Source of the DNA: Xiphydria camelus
Lineage: Eukaryota; Arthropoda; Insecta; Hymenoptera; Xiphydriidae
DNA: 64,000 bases
Direction of reading: 5' to 3'
Assembly (NCBI GenBank): GCA_963678675.1
Contig: OY783200.1
Coordinates: 2,926,501-2,990,500, forward strand
Within the stretch, counting starts at the first letter, position 1. Every line of letters begins with the position of its first letter. The position numbers and the translations under genes are program-made. Positions 22,183-33,808 of the stretch are shown in pieces. Below the pieces are notes generated by a model that did no database searches, was not told the origin of the DNA, and saw only the letters and a program-made list of their open reading frames with translations.

Positions 22183-23839
22183 ATGAAGTGCCTCTTCGTC
22201 TTCGTCGTCCTCGTCGCGGCGGCCATCGCCGGCGAGACGTACTCCAGCAAATACGACGACGTGGACGTGGACAGGATCCTCTCGAACAGTCGCGTCCTCA
22301 CGAACTATATCCGCTGTATGATGGACGAAGGCTCCTGCACCGCGGAAGGACGAGAGTTGAAGAGTGAGTTCATCTCAGCTTCGGGCTTTCCTTTAACGTG
22401 ATTATTATTATAGGTTTTTTGTCTGTCTTCAAAATGTGCAATTTTGAAAATTTGTTGGGAGATCTACGTTACGTACTGGGAATCGAATAGATTTTTCGAA
22501 TAGATATCTTCCGGATACTACAGATAAACGATTCATTTGAAGAGGAACTTCAAAGTCGGTTGTCTCAAAATCGGTTGCAGATGTCGAAGAAAGGTTCAAA
22601 TGAAAAATGTTCATTTATATTTTTACTATAAAAAAGGTTCTTTGCAGTTTTCCCATATCTTATCCGCGTTTCGAGATAATCGCATTCAAAGTTTATCAGA
22701 AATTGAAGCGTCTATCCCACTTTTACTCTGCATGAATTAGAAAGAAGCAGAGACTTTCTAGGATAATAGGAACGTCTCCAAATCCTCCCTCGATTTTTAC
22801 TCGGCTCCTATACGCGTTAGTATATTCCCTCCTCTTTATCCTTCTCTCTAACATGCATCTGCAGCAACTGCAACCGAGTTCAATAGCACTCTCTCCCGCG
22901 TGATTGCGCAAGATCTTTGAACTTTCTCGCACGCGCCGCATCGGTTTACGCTTAAGTAACTTCTGACCGCGCGTTATAGGTACGTATGCGACTACCCGTG
23001 GTATTCCACGTAAGACCACTGCTGCTGCATACGACATTCGTCCAAAAATTAACGCGATCTTATTCGCTTTTCTCCGGAAAATATTTTCTATTTCTTCCCT
23101 TCTGAATTATTTATCCTCCAAACAACCCCATTGAAAAAATATCATAGATTCCCATGGAAAACTTGTAAAAATCCGATAGAATTCCCATGGGAATTCGATG
23201 TGCTTTTGATATAGCAATTCCAGATATCCACTAGTAAAAATCTAAGAGGAATGAACAGGAATGCGTTGGATTTTATGTACATATATCTGTTGAAGCAAAT
23301 AAAATCTTTTAAGGTTCTATTAGGAATTGCAAATAGAACGACGTGTACAAGACTTTACTATCTTTATGGGAAAAAGAGGAATAGAAAATATCACCGAAGG
23401 GAAGCGGCGTTTGTCCGGGGGAGAAATTCTAATCGGAGGTGAAGAAATCAGGCATTAGACATTCCGCAGGCGCTTCGGCGCCTCGATAGTTATCCGCGTC
23501 ACGCGCGACGAAATGTTCGCCGCTGACGATTCGAGCTCTATAAAAACGCGCTCCTTTTATCGCCGCTTAGCGTCCAACGACTCCTTTATCGCGTTTACCG
23601 CCGCATTGCGACAATGGTCTACAAATGTCCTTCTCCAATCGCTCGCAGAGACCCTGCCGGACGCCCTGGCGTCCGGATGCAGCAAGTGCAACGAGAAGCA
23701 GCGGGCCACCGCGGAGAAGGTCATCGATCACCTGCGCACGAAGAGGCCGAGGGACTGGGATCGCCTCGTCGCCAAGTACGATCCCCAGGGCGAATACAAG
23801 AAGCGCTACGATAAGATGCAGGCCGCGAAGAAAGCCTGA
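22183..23839 (+). CDS. Chemosensory protein (CSP, OS-D/A10 family) 2, two exons
   Basis: Second secreted CSP. Exons 22183-22363 and 23649-23839 give 372 nt, 123 aa, a typical CSP length. A signal peptide covers residues 1-17. The mature N-terminus is the common acidic/tyrosine stretch (YSSKYDDVDVDRIL). The cysteines are C45-X6-C52-X18-C71-X2-C74. The single intron again lies in phase 1, just past the Lys60 codon, matching gene 1, so the two are a tandem pair from an old duplication. I chose ATG 22183 over the in-frame codon at 22165 because the signal peptide then starts normally (MKCLFVFVVLV). The tail ends in a lysine-rich stretch. Neighbouring CDK10 is convergent. Confidence 0.93.
22364..23648 (+). 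other. Intron of chemosensory gene 2
   Basis: 1.29 kb between GTGAGT and a CTCGCAG acceptor. It holds short inverted motifs such as TTCCCATGG/CCATGGGAA near 23150-23190. No exon or named repeat is seen. Confidence 0.5.
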
Positions 23840-24154
23840 TACGAGGACTGGAAGCTTCAGTCGAGAGCTACGCGATCGATCGAATTTCACGAGCGAAATG
23901 GACGTTAAAACTCAGCGCTCTTCCTTTTCTCATTTGTCGCGCGCGAGACCAGGAGAACGCTCTGTTTCTCCCGGATTTGTAAGACGAGGAAATGCAGTTT
24001 CCGATTAATTGTAGTTATTTTAAATGTAGCGCATTTTTACCAACGATTGTGAATTTCAATCCCGATTTTTCCCCATCGGTTTTCGCAGAGCTTTGCTCGT
24101 TATAACGTACCAGCGGTAAGTTTTGGTTTCTTCTTCAGCAGGAATTACCATCGA

Positions 24155-24300
24155 ATTAAATAAAAACGTTAGGAAATCGAGAGCTGCCGTTCGAAAGGAA
24201 TCGACGAAGTAGTCGTCACTGCAAAGATCTTATTTCAGGCGGAAAGGAAGGTGAATCGAAAATCCCACGACTCTTCATCCTCGATTATATTTATTTCTCT
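24155..24300. terminator. Facing polyadenylation signals of CSP2 and CDK10
   Basis: AATAAA on the plus strand at 24159 serves CSP2. TTTATT near 24288 is AATAAA on the minus strand and serves CDK10. The two transcripts therefore end tail-to-tail within about 130 bases. Confidence 0.5.
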
Positions 24301-24513
24301 TTACAAAATATACGAGATCGTCGTAATAGAATCAGTTACGGTACGAAGGAAAATAATGACTGTGTGTGGTGCGCCGGCGAATCTTTCGCTCCGAATTAAT
24401 TCGTCATTCGTGTCCGAGCGGCTGCCGCGACAATCACGGCCTTGGCAGTTCGAGCGCAACGTCGAAGGACGCGGAAGGAAACGTTAGCGACGCGTTATTT
24501 CCGGCAGCGTCGC

Positions 24514-27500
24514 TCATTCGACGCGTCTCTTCTTCACCAGAGATCCGAGCTGCAATGAAAGAAAGCGAGGATTCGCTCGCAATGAAACTCCCTGGCGAGA
24601 CGCGAGACGAGAGATTCGACTGAAGCGCGTTTTCATTAATTTATCGCTTGATAATTTTATCCAGTTTCGATCGCACACTCTCTTCCAATGAAATACTTTT
24701 AAACGAAATAATCTCTGCGTATCGCCGCGTAGAATACAAAGAAAAACTTCTCCTCGCACGCCTCCGGAAATCAACAAAGATCTACGCGCTACGCTGTAAA
24801 TACGCGCGAAACTTATACTCCCCGCGCGTTTCCAGCTCTACCGCATTTCGGCGCGTCGAACTGGCGACGGACCGACGATAAATCAAATAAGGGAAGATAC
24901 TTTACCAGGTCGGAGATGGCCGGCAAATTGCTCGTCTGATCCGTGACCGGCGCTTCCTGCTCGCGATTCTCCTTCGGCGGATTGACCTTCTTCATGTTTC
25001 TGTGCTGCGGGAACGTCGGCATCAGCTTGGGGTCGCACGCTACCGCGAAAACAGAGAAACAGAGCGATTATCGATCGTCGTTTTACCGAAGAATTCGTGG
25101 AAATGTCCGAAAAATTTGGGCACTCACGCAAAGGCGCCTCCTTGAAGTAGCTGCTCTGCAGGCACTCCTCGGCGGTCGCTCGCTTCTTCGGGTCGTACAT
25201 GAAGAGGAAGTTGAGCAGCCTCAGTCCCGCCGCGCTCAGCCAGGGAAACCTCTGCTTGAGATTGTTGTACGGCTGCTGCTTCAGCGTGAAGTTCTGCAGC
25301 GCGGGCAGCGAGTTGAACTCCGGCCAGATCGCCTCGCTGGGCGTGCCCAGGAGATCGACGATCAGCTCCAGCTGCGCGATCTCCGATCGTCCGGGAAGCA
25401 GCGGTCGGTGGCCGAGAAGCTCTCCTGTAAGACGAAGCGATCGAACGTGTCGCGTCTTTGATCGAAAAGTGAAGCGCAGGCCTGTTTATTTCATTTCAGG
25501 AGGAACGAGGGAAATTTTAATTTAAAAAAAAAATAGAAAAAGGAACAATTTTGATTGAACTGAGTCTTCCAGAAATTAGAAACGCGCGGTGGTTTGGAAA
25601 GTAATAGTTTTTAAGATATACGGCGAGACATCGACATTATTTTTTAGAGATGAAGGATGTTCTTGAAACTCAAAAATTAATATATTTTTTGCTATGCAAC
25701 TGAAATCTAAGCATCACAATCTGATTTAAGGAAACGGGATCATTTGTCAAATCCAGTTTCCGATAAGAAACATTAATTCATGAAGGTTATTATATTTGAA
25801 GCGAAATGTTGATGTAGTTGGATAAACTATCCGAAACGATGAAAAGACAAGCTCAACCGAGAAGTCGAATAATAGATAGTTTTAAAGGAAAAATATCGAA
25901 TTTATACGGGAAAATCGCGAGTTTTAGGATGAAAACAGGGATACTTCAGAAAATAGGAGAATAAGGAGAAGCCGAAAAGTTGTCGGCCAACCGACCTAAA
26001 ATGCAACCAGCCGCCCACATATCAACCGAAGTCGTTTGCGTCTTCGCCTGCAGGAGCAGCTCGGGTGCCCGGTACCACAGCGTAACGACCCGCGGCGTCA
26101 TCGGCTTCAGCGGCAGGCCGAACCACCGCGCCAGCCCAAAGTCCGCGATCTTCACGCAGCCCTTGTCGGTCATCAGGAGATTCGACACCTTCAGGTCGCG
26201 GTGAACGACGAAATTGTGGTGGAGGTAGCGCAGGCCCTTCAGCACCTGGAGGACGATGCACTTGACCTGGCTCTCGGAGAAGGGCGCCTGCATGTTGTCC
26301 AGCAGACTGGCGAGGTCCTGCTCGCAGTACTCCATCGCGAGGAATATGCTCTCCAGGCTGCGCCCGACGACGACCTCCTTCAGGTGGACGATGTTCTCGT
26401 GGCGGCACGAGAGGAGGACGCTGATCTCGCGCAGCCCGCTCACCGGGAGGCCGCCCTTCTCGTGCTCCATGCGCACCTTCTTCAGCGCCACGACTTTGTC
26501 GGTCTTCGTGTCGCGCGCTCGGTAGACGATGCCGTAGGTGCCCTCGCCGATGCGGTTCAGCTTCTCGAACTCGGAGACGAAGCGGCACTTGCCGAGCTGC
26601 CGGGCGGGGGAAGAGAGAGAGAGAGAGCGGTGAGATTTCGGGGTGGCTGCGGAAACTCGATTACAGAATTTCCTGGCTGTGTTACCTGACTTTCGCGGAT
26701 TTTTTCCTAATTTTTCTCTGACTATTTCAGACGGAGTTGTAAGTGTTCCTGATATTTTTTCTTCGTATCACAGTTTCGTATACAGTCAAACCTCGATTAT
26801 TCGAACTCTTTTATACCGTGTTCTAACTAAATTAGACATTTTTTAAATTGGATCGCTCTTGAAATACAAGCACGATGTCTCTTTGTATAAAAATCTAGTA
26901 TGGCTGATTCTCCAGAAATGTGCGATTGCTTCAAACTTGTGTGATTGATTAAAAACTTGTAATTGTATCGTGTGTTAATTATATTCTAATATATAGTGAT
27001 TTTATGTTCGTTAAGTGAAGAAAATGTGTTTTAATATGAAATTCCTGCTTTAGAAAAAATTCATATGAAAGCGATGCATTTTGATGCCCCAATAAAGCCC
27101 ATGCATTTGTCTTAAAAAATATGAGTATTTGTCGCGTTACCTGGGCCCTGTAACACGGGAAAAAAACGGGATTTTCAGGTTTTTTATTTAAAACGCTGTA
27201 GAATGGCGTAGAAAGATCGGAAAGTAAACATTTAAAAAAAAATTAAAGGTAAAGAGTTGAACCTTCATTTTCTGTGATCAGAATTTGAAAAAAAAATGTT
27301 GTAACTCCATGTCAATGCGCAAACTTTGCAAATGTTTAAGTTTCAAAAGATGACCTTGATTTTCAGGGTCTCTTAATCTCTCGGTTCTTTAAATCGGAAA
27401 ATAAACTTTGGGATAGTAAAGCTGAGATTTTAAGCTTTAATTTAAAAAAAAAAGATAGGGATACGATGATTTTTCGCTGTGCTATGGGCTTTCGAAGTTT

Positions 27501-28627
27501 GACAATTTTTAGAGTAAAATAAGTTGTTGCGATAATTTTGTTGCGTAGTGTACTTGTACGATTACACAAACGTGGTCTGGTCCCGCTTAGTTCAAATAAT
27601 CGTGCTTCGATTGTAATCATCAAATCAACAAAGCTGTGAATTATCATAACCCAAGAATACGAGATTGCTAAGAGGTTTGTACGTTAAAAAAATAACGTGG
27701 AATACAGATACCCTAATTCTAGTAGATAAGGCACACGTGTGCTACTACTGGATATCCGAAGCAGCTGTGTAAACTGCATTTATATAAAAGTATATATCTT
27801 GACGCTGATCAACGCTGAGCCAAAATTACTGAAGCTGATTACATGAAACTCGAACGGTATATTTCCTTTGTGACGTAAGCACCCGCTAAAAAAGGATTTT
27901 ACAAAATTCTTCCCCTGAAGTGGTAAAACAAGGGATGTAAATTTACATGAAAATCCGTAATTTTTGAAGTCAAATCTATAAAAATTGATATTTCTCCTTT
28001 CAGCTAGAAATTAAGAAAGACGTCTTCCAGAATTGTTGAAAATTCATCCCTTAAGGGGCTGGTGAAACAGGGTATGAAAATTTGTATAGGAACTTCTATT
28101 CATTTTGAGATCCGCGCAAACAAAGTCGCTAGCGAAAAGCTAGTTTCCGGTAAAAATCCAAAATTCCCCGACATTTCCCAGATTTTCCGAGGTCTTTAGC
28201 CACCCTGGATTCGGGTGGTCGCGTTATCAGAGCGAGGGGCAAATTGCGAAAGCGAGAGTGAAACTTTACTACGTCTTGTTCGGGGATCTCCATGGGTTTG
28301 CCGGTGAGGAACGACGTGAGGACGCCCTTGCGGGTGATCGGCGCCGAGGGGTCGGGTCCCGCCTCGGAGGAGGCTTTCTTCTCGGTGTCATTGCGCTCGA
28401 CGGATTTCTTTCCGATGCTCTCTTCTGCAAAAAGCGGGACGGATTTCGATGAGCAGATGCGAATATACTTTCTTTATTCGTTTCTTTGTGGTCGAAATGA
28501 AGCAAATATACAGATAAATAAAAATCGGGTAAATTTTTTTTCGGGAGAAATGTAACATAACCTTTTTCGCCGGTAGTTTTATCAAAATTACTATAATGTT
28601 AATATTTTTCTTCTTACCTTTCGTCAT
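24514..28627 (-). CDS. CDK10: Cyclin-dependent kinase 10, six exons, complete
   Basis: Serine/threonine kinase of the PISSLRE subgroup; in other animals it pairs with cyclin M. Exons: 28627-28618, 28424-28273, 26596-25996, 25424-25128, 25039-24906 and 24549-24514. The total of 1230 nt gives 409 aa. The N-terminal 54 residues are Ser/Glu/Lys-rich. The kinase domain starts near residue 64 with [13 protein letters not shown] and the ATP-binding Lys93. The PISSLRE-type helix reads [20 protein letters not shown] and DFGLARWFG follow, then the activation segment ending WYRAPELLL. The end [13 protein letters not shown]...SSYFKE and MPTFPQHRN are typical of CDK10. The last exon is tiny (12 codons with stop, ending LVKKRRVE, a basic tail). 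If the fifth exon were read through, it would end differently at 24813, but the phase-0 splice fits the family better. Confidence 0.93.
25490..25975 (+). mobile_element. MITE family T4 copy in CDK10 intron 3
   Basis: It begins GCAGGCCTGTTTATTTCATT and shares AGAAATTAGAAACGCGCGGT and TCCAGTTTCCGATAAGAAAC blocks with the copies at 6497, 53262 and 60890. It ends about 20 bases from the exon boundary at 25996 and makes up most of the 571-bp intron. The right terminal repeat is eroded. Confidence 0.6.
26783..27613. mobile_element. Pogo/Tc1-like non-autonomous element in CDK10 intron 2
   Basis: The left end is CAGTCAAACCTCGATTATTC and the right end, inverted, is CAATCGAAGCACGATTATTT. About 20 of 25 terminal bases agree, and both ends abut TA. 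The interior is AT-rich with no transposase. It is similar in end type to 40370-40545 and 40927-41383. Confidence 0.5.
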
Positions 28628-29525
28628 AATGATCGCGCAAAAAGTCTCGGTGGAAAAGAAATACCGAGTCTATACGCCGTTCAATCGTCGTTCATGTAGC
28701 GCTCGTTCGATTGTGTTCGGATTGTAAATAAGACTGGACGCGGGCACCGTCATTGGTTGTGTAGTACCCTTGATCCGCACCGTCTTCTACAGCGAGAAAT
28801 GCACGGCGAGACACGTCACATTCTACACACTTGTGGCGGCCCGCCACTAGCTGGCGAAATGGCGCTGTCCCTCTCGTGAGTAATCAAATACGGGTACGGT
28901 ATAATTATATTGTTCAAAAAGTCATTTGTATGTATGAATCCGTATTCGTACCGTTGCGCGTTTAGCGTTATTTTTCTATTAAATGTCCATCTCTTTACTT
29001 TATTATGTACTAGCAGCCCGTCCCGGCTTCGCACGGGTAGATTGTGGATTGATTTTGGCCGTCATTTGACGAATTTTTAGCAGATATCTATAGGTAGGGA
29101 GAAATGCTACGATAATAAGAAATACATGTATTTAATTTAAATTTGAAAGTGTATTTCTTTTATTAATTTATCTTAAGGCCAGCGAATAGACAATGTTTTT
29201 TATTTTTTTATTTGCAGTAATCAGCCATGCCGGGTAATCAGGGGAACACCCTGTATACGATTTACTAACTCAGAAACTTCGCGGGCATGCGTCCAACTAT
29301 TCCCCAAAGTTTCATCTCAATCTGATGAATGGTTTAGGAAGGCATAAGAGACATACAGACAAACAGACCTTGAAGGTCATGGTCAAGGTCAAATCCAATA
29401 TGACCATTGGGTAGCCAGGGAAAAATCCTAAAAGTTTTGTATTAAACATTTTTTTCTAAAATGATTTCCCGCTGAGATAATCATCCTTACCTTGACTTTT
29501 TGAACACACTTTATAAGATTTACTA

Positions 29526-29773
29526 AAGGGCCATTTGCACGGTGATAGTTTTTGCGATAGTTGCTGTCATGATAGCCCGTAAATAACTCGAAAGTAACTG
29601 TCATGCTGACGCGACAGTACTCTCGCGCTATCTCGTCAAGCTAGATAGCGCGAGAGTACTGTCGCGTCAGCATGACAGTTACTTTCGGGTTATTTACATG
29701 GTGCTAGTTCATGTGATAATGGCTATCGTGACAGCAACTATCGCAGAAACTATCACCGTGCAAACGGCCCTTA
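29526..29773. mobile_element. Long palindromic MITE
   Basis: AAGGGCCATTTGCACGGTGA at the left is mirrored by TCACCGTGCAAACGGCCCTT at the right. The central arms (for example GACAGTACTCTCGCGCTATC) pair almost perfectly for about 50 bases each side of 29640. The whole 248 bp can fold into one hairpin. Confidence 0.65.
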
Positions 29774-30249
29774 ACTCCCTGGCGAAAATGAAGCGTGCAG
29801 TTAAGGATGTACCACCTATATCGTCTGAGCCAGAAGTTTGTTGAATCAGAATATGTCGATTTCGATTTGATTAGCATGAAAACATGACAAAAGCGTCTTA
29901 AATGATATAATGAATGTCATTATATCTGTCGAATGCTTTTTTTACCATTTTTTAAATGTATTTAAGCTAATTTGACAATATTTAATTTCTTGAGAAAAAC
30001 TTTTATCTGTAACTATACAAATAGATGCAACTATAAAAAATAAAAATTTAGAAATAGTATATTCATACTAGGCTTTTCGCGTCATAGTAAGAATGAAGCA
30101 CTATGTATTTAACATTTATTTATATAATTAAAAAGAGAAAATGATAAGCAATAACTTTTTAATCAAATTGATAAGCTGCGCCCTATGAATGCGCGAAATG
30201 TGGCAACAACGCTAACTGTATGTTTACGTGCTTCACAGTTGCCAGCCCT

Positions 30250-30405
30250 GGGCCTCCTTTCTCGAGTCACTCGCAAAGTTACGTATACGCTTCTTAGTGA
30301 ATAGACCAATCAGGATCAAGTATTCCGTTGCGATGGGGGTCCTGATTGGTCTACTCGCTAAGAAGCGTATACGTTTCTCTTGCGAGTGACTCGAGAAAGG
30401 GGGCC
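30250..30405. mobile_element. Short palindromic MITE
   Basis: GGGCCTCCTTTCTCGAGTCA at the left mirrors TGACTCGAGAAAGGGGGCCC at the right. ACGTATACGCTTCTTAG and GACCAATCAGGA are mirrored internally. It is about 155 bp and can fold along its whole length. Confidence 0.6.
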
Positions 30406-31060
30406 CTGCAGCGTCCATATTTGAACCAAAATCTCTTTAAAAATGTCAGGATATCGATGAAAGAGAAGGAAATATCGGAAATGATGCATGCGACGTAACC
30501 TGCGACTCCGATGCGTTCATAACCTTAAGAGGCCGACACACCCCGTCTGGAAACGCCCGAAAAGTTGTCGCGGCTGTAAAGCGATAATTCCAACATGGTG
30601 CATAAGAACCTTTTGTACTTTTCGCCACCACACTTAAAAAACATAAATCTAGGGCCCTATAGAAAAAAATAAATAAATTTCTTTGTTGTAATCCATCGGC
30701 GACCTCACAAATATACCTATATTTTGCAAGTTGTAAACGCGGAAACAATCAAAGTATTGAAATGAATTCTTCTATGGGACCCTAAAATAAACCTTGTACA
30801 AGGTACTACCACCTTTTGCACGAAAGATTTCTGAAAGCCCATTGCAGGAAACCTTTATTTCAAACCTATTACTCGTCTACTTTTATCAGCCGAGTAATGC
30901 TTCCATCTAGCGTCTTCACTACGTACGGACTGCGGGGTTGTCAGATTTGTCTCCGCCACGAATAGCAGAATATCGTCGGTCTTATCACGTAAGGGCGTAT
31001 CTCACAAGGAGACCCCGGCAGATGTCAAATCGATTTTGTCTTGAAAACTTCTTGGAATAG

Positions 31061-31472
31061 CGTCGCGCGCGTGTTCCAAGTGTCTTCGGGATTGGCGTGC
31101 ATAATGGGTGCTTTCCATTTATGACACAAGTCGACAAACTTCTATTAGAACCACCAACTGATTGGCAGGCTCCAGCAGAAAGAACCAATGGTTTAATTTC
31201 ATGTCGACTTGTGTCGACTCGTGTCAGTTAAATGGAAAACACCCAATGTTACCAATGCTTCGATAGCGCAACGGTTAAGTTGCCGGGCTGGGAGTCTCGA
31301 TGTCGCGGGTTCAAGTCTTGTCGGGTTTTTTTTTTTATTAACTTTTTTCATTCGATTATACAATCCCTTCTTGTTATAGAAAGTGGTTTACATTATCGAA
31401 TAAAATAAAAGTTTCAATTGTTTTTATAGTTTTACGTTATTTTTTCTTCCTCGTTGAGGTGAACCATTATTA
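31061..31472 (+). repeat. Fold-back arm 1 with tRNA-like (SINE-type) core
   Basis: It contains a TAGCGCAACGG box A and a GGGTTCAAGTC box B separated by a tRNA-like distance (31262-31325). A T-rich run and about 130 bp then lead to CCTCGTTGAGGTGAACC. The same sequence occurs inverted at 31722-31998. It is split by a small insertion at 31106-31244. It is not a functional tRNA gene: no acceptor stem closes it. Confidence 0.55.
31106..31244. mobile_element. Small inverted-repeat insertion inside fold-back arm 1
   Basis: GGTGCTTTCCATTTATGACA and the inverted TAAATGGAAAACACC bound about 140 bp with internal GACACAAGTCGAC repeats. The opposite arm (31722-31998) lacks it and reads straight through. 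Flanking AATG may be the target duplication. Confidence 0.5.
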
Positions 31473-31721
31473 TTGCCAACCAGGCCGTTTTTCGAAAATG
31501 TCAATGAAATTTGCTTTCCCATAACGCTTTTAAAGTGTAAATGTGCGTGTGGCAAAGTTCCATTCGTCAAATGTTCATGGTGTCAAAATACGGTGTGCTT
31601 CAAATGTTTTTTCGACAATTATTATCCAAAAAATCGTGTATAAAATCTTCGGCAGCCAAAAATTCCCATGACGAAATGTAAGAATAAAAAATGCAACGAT
31701 GCTTCCCACTGTTCTTTCTAA

Positions 31722-31998
31722 TAATATTGGTTCACCTCAACGAGGAAGAAAATAACGTAAAACTATGAAAAAAATTGAAACTCTTATTTTATTCGATAAT
31801 GTAAACCACTTTCTATAACAAGAAAAGGTTGTAATCGAATGAAAAAAGTTAATAAAAAAAAAGTCCCAACAAGAATTGAACCCGCGACATCGGGACCCCC
31901 AGCCCGGCAACCTAACCGTTGCGCTATCGAAGCATTGGTGACATGATGTACGCCAATCCCGGAGACACTTGGAACGCGCGCGCGACGCGGTATCCCGG
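31722..31998 (-). repeat. Fold-back arm 2 with tRNA-like core (inverted copy of arm 1)
   Basis: Read on the minus strand it gives GATAGCGCAACGGTTAGGTT and TCGCGGGTTCAATTCTTG, the same box A and box B as arm 1, and it continues into GCGTCGCGCGCG. The two arms face each other across a 250-bp spacer carrying the cysteine-rich fragment. Confidence 0.55.
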
Positions 31999-32685
31999 TC
32001 TAAACGGGAGCGAGCCATGCTCTCGCCACTGAGGCCGGCGTAAGACCTAACCTAACCGGACCGTGTCCACACTGCATGCATTCGGCAACATCGCTAACCT
32101 CGCGTAGCTCCACCCCCTTCTAGCGTTTTGACATTACCTCGTCTCACCGCTGCCCCGCAGGAGAAACTAGTGGGCCTGGTATGTCGGCCTCTTAAATTCA
32201 CTCCCCTGTCATACGTATTCTTACGCCCCTGTTATAAGAATTTTTTCTCGGGGTTTCTTGAGTAGTACTCCTTCGCTGCATTACATGCAAGCGTTGTTGC
32301 CACGTTTAACGTGCCTTTCGATCAAAATTGTAATTTTTATGGAATAACTCGAAAATGGGATAGGCAAAGTTCATGAAATTTGGCATGAACATTAACCCCT
32401 AACCTCTTAGTAAACCAGATAAATTTCAAGAAATTATTGTTATAATTAAGCTTTACAGCTTTATTGAATAATTATTAAAATATTCCATTAAGACAAATAA
32501 ACAACCTACATTTCATGAAGCTCTTATAATGGCATCTAATGCTCTCACTCGCACTCGTGCGCATGAATAATGCCCTAGCGCTCATACACATAGCGGAACT
32601 TTTATCGTGTCTGGCGGGATGTTTGGCCCATCGGATTGGTCTGGCAGTTCACAATAGATCTTACAATAGAGTAACCCAAGTAACA

Positions 32686-33067
32686 TATCATCACCCTCAT
32701 GATAAAACCTCGTAAATCCAAAATGATAAAGTGTTCAGGAGAGCTAAAAAACTGTTTTTCTCAATTGCACAATGTTACATTTGCTTAAAATCAACGTAAG
32801 GATTTACGAGGTTTTCCTACGAGAATCACAGAACACTCCACAGTATTCCACACGGATGGATATATGAAGTTGGATTTAAGAGGTGGTCATGTTGAAATCG
32901 GATGAAAGTGGATATGTGAGTTTTATTATTTTAACATGAATTCTAATAAATGTTTATATATGAGGTTTTCCCTATCGCTCGGTTACAACTTTATCTACTA
33001 GATGGCATCAATATCTCATTTTCATATAAAAATGGATTTACGAGGTTTTCTCATGAGGGTGACGATA
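32686..33067. mobile_element. MITE with inverted ends
   Basis: TATCATCACCCTCATGATAA at the left is mirrored by TCATGAGGGTGACGATATA at the right, and AACCTCGTAAATCC by GGATTTACGAGGTT. An additional GATTTACGAGGTTTTCC copy lies at 32802. About 380 bp, no open frame. Confidence 0.55.
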
Positions 33068-33275
33068 TATAAAATTTAGGCTTGTGCTACTATGACGTAG
33101 GTTACCTCATTTTTTTTGCGAACTTTAAAGCGTCTGGCGGAAGTTAGGGCCCACGGAAAGTGTCTGGCAATAATGAATGTTGGTTTTTAACAATATTCTC
33201 TCTCTGTAAAACATATATAAAAACCAGCTTTCATACTTTAACGTAGTTGAGCAAGGTTTTTATGTACCTTTCGTA

Positions 33276-33294
33276 CCCCCCCCCCCCCCCCCCC
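33276..33294. repeat. Poly-C tract
   Basis: Nineteen consecutive C bases. It is the longest G/C homopolymer in the window and may mark a slippage or assembly-sensitive site. Confidence 0.8.
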
Positions 33295-33716
33295 TATTAC
33301 CTGTTAAACGGCCCCGCTTTCAAGGTAGCAAGTACGCATACGTTCTTCACTACATATCACACTATTTATTCACAAAATATTAGCTTTGCTAAAGTGACGT
33401 AGGTCTGGGGGCTCTGGGATCTCACTCTATGAATGCTTCGCGAACGCTTCGAAGTGGTACTTTCCCGTACACTTAGTGAATGCTTTATTTTCGCCAGGGA
33501 TATATACAAGATTTAATCATAAAATTCCGTTGAATACAATAAAAAACAATCACAAACTCAACAAATCGATTTTTTCGATGATGCCCTTATACTTTTGCAC
33601 GGTAGTGTAGGTACACAACAAGTGGTCTTATTTAAGTGAAAACAACATGACATTGAGGATTAGCATAGTCCATAGCATCTGTTCAATTATAATAGGTATG
33701 TTAGCTAAGGTGATAA

Positions 33717-33724
33717 GGATATAA
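33717..33724 (+). promoter_or_regulatory. Possible TATA box of the small secreted peptide gene
   Basis: GATATAAGG lies about 90 bases before ATG 33809. Confidence 0.35.
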
Positions 33725-33808
33725 GGCAGTAAATGTTGGGTCAATCGACACACACGTAGTACTATTCCAGTGGATCGCACAGTCGTTTGTTAAAGGCAAT
33801 TGGGAAAT

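Larger units (their letters stand above)
30525..32195 (+). mobile_element. PiggyBac-like element (non-autonomous or remnant) flanked by TTAA
   Basis: The ends are TTAA|GAGGCCGACACACC at 30525 and the inverted GGTATGTCGGCCTC|TTAA at 32192. These are 14-bp terminal inverted repeats with one mismatch, and each abuts the TTAA that piggyBac elements duplicate. The element is 1663 bp. Within it, 31436-31650 is an open stretch ending in a cysteine-rich segment (CKCACGKVPFVKCSWCQ, then FKCFFDNYYP and a stop). This resembles the zinc-binding C-terminus of piggyBac transposases. The rest of the transposase is absent. A fold-back pair with tRNA-like arms occupies 31061-31998. Confidence 0.5.
28628..33716. 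other. Gene-poor, repeat-rich region between CDK10 and the small secreted peptide gene
   Basis: The CDK10 promoter should lie just above 28627 and the peptide gene promoter near 33717. In between are palindromic elements and a piggyBac-like element (listed separately), and a segment near 29029 containing CCCGTCCCGGCTTCGCACGG, a motif frequent in arthropod repeats. No protein-coding gene is supported. The run at 32330-32690 has no recognisable content. Confidence 0.45.

Noticed and set aside
24813..24905. CDK10 ending in the read-through of exon 5
   Set aside because: The phase-0 splice to the 12-codon exon at 24549-24514 (ending LVKKRRVE) has good splice sites and gives a basic tail as in other CDK10 proteins; the read-through adds unrelated residues.
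31262..31325. Possible tRNA gene
   Set aside because: It has box A and box B-like motifs but no closing acceptor stem, and an inverted copy lies 600 bp away with the same flanks, so it is a tRNA-derived repeat.
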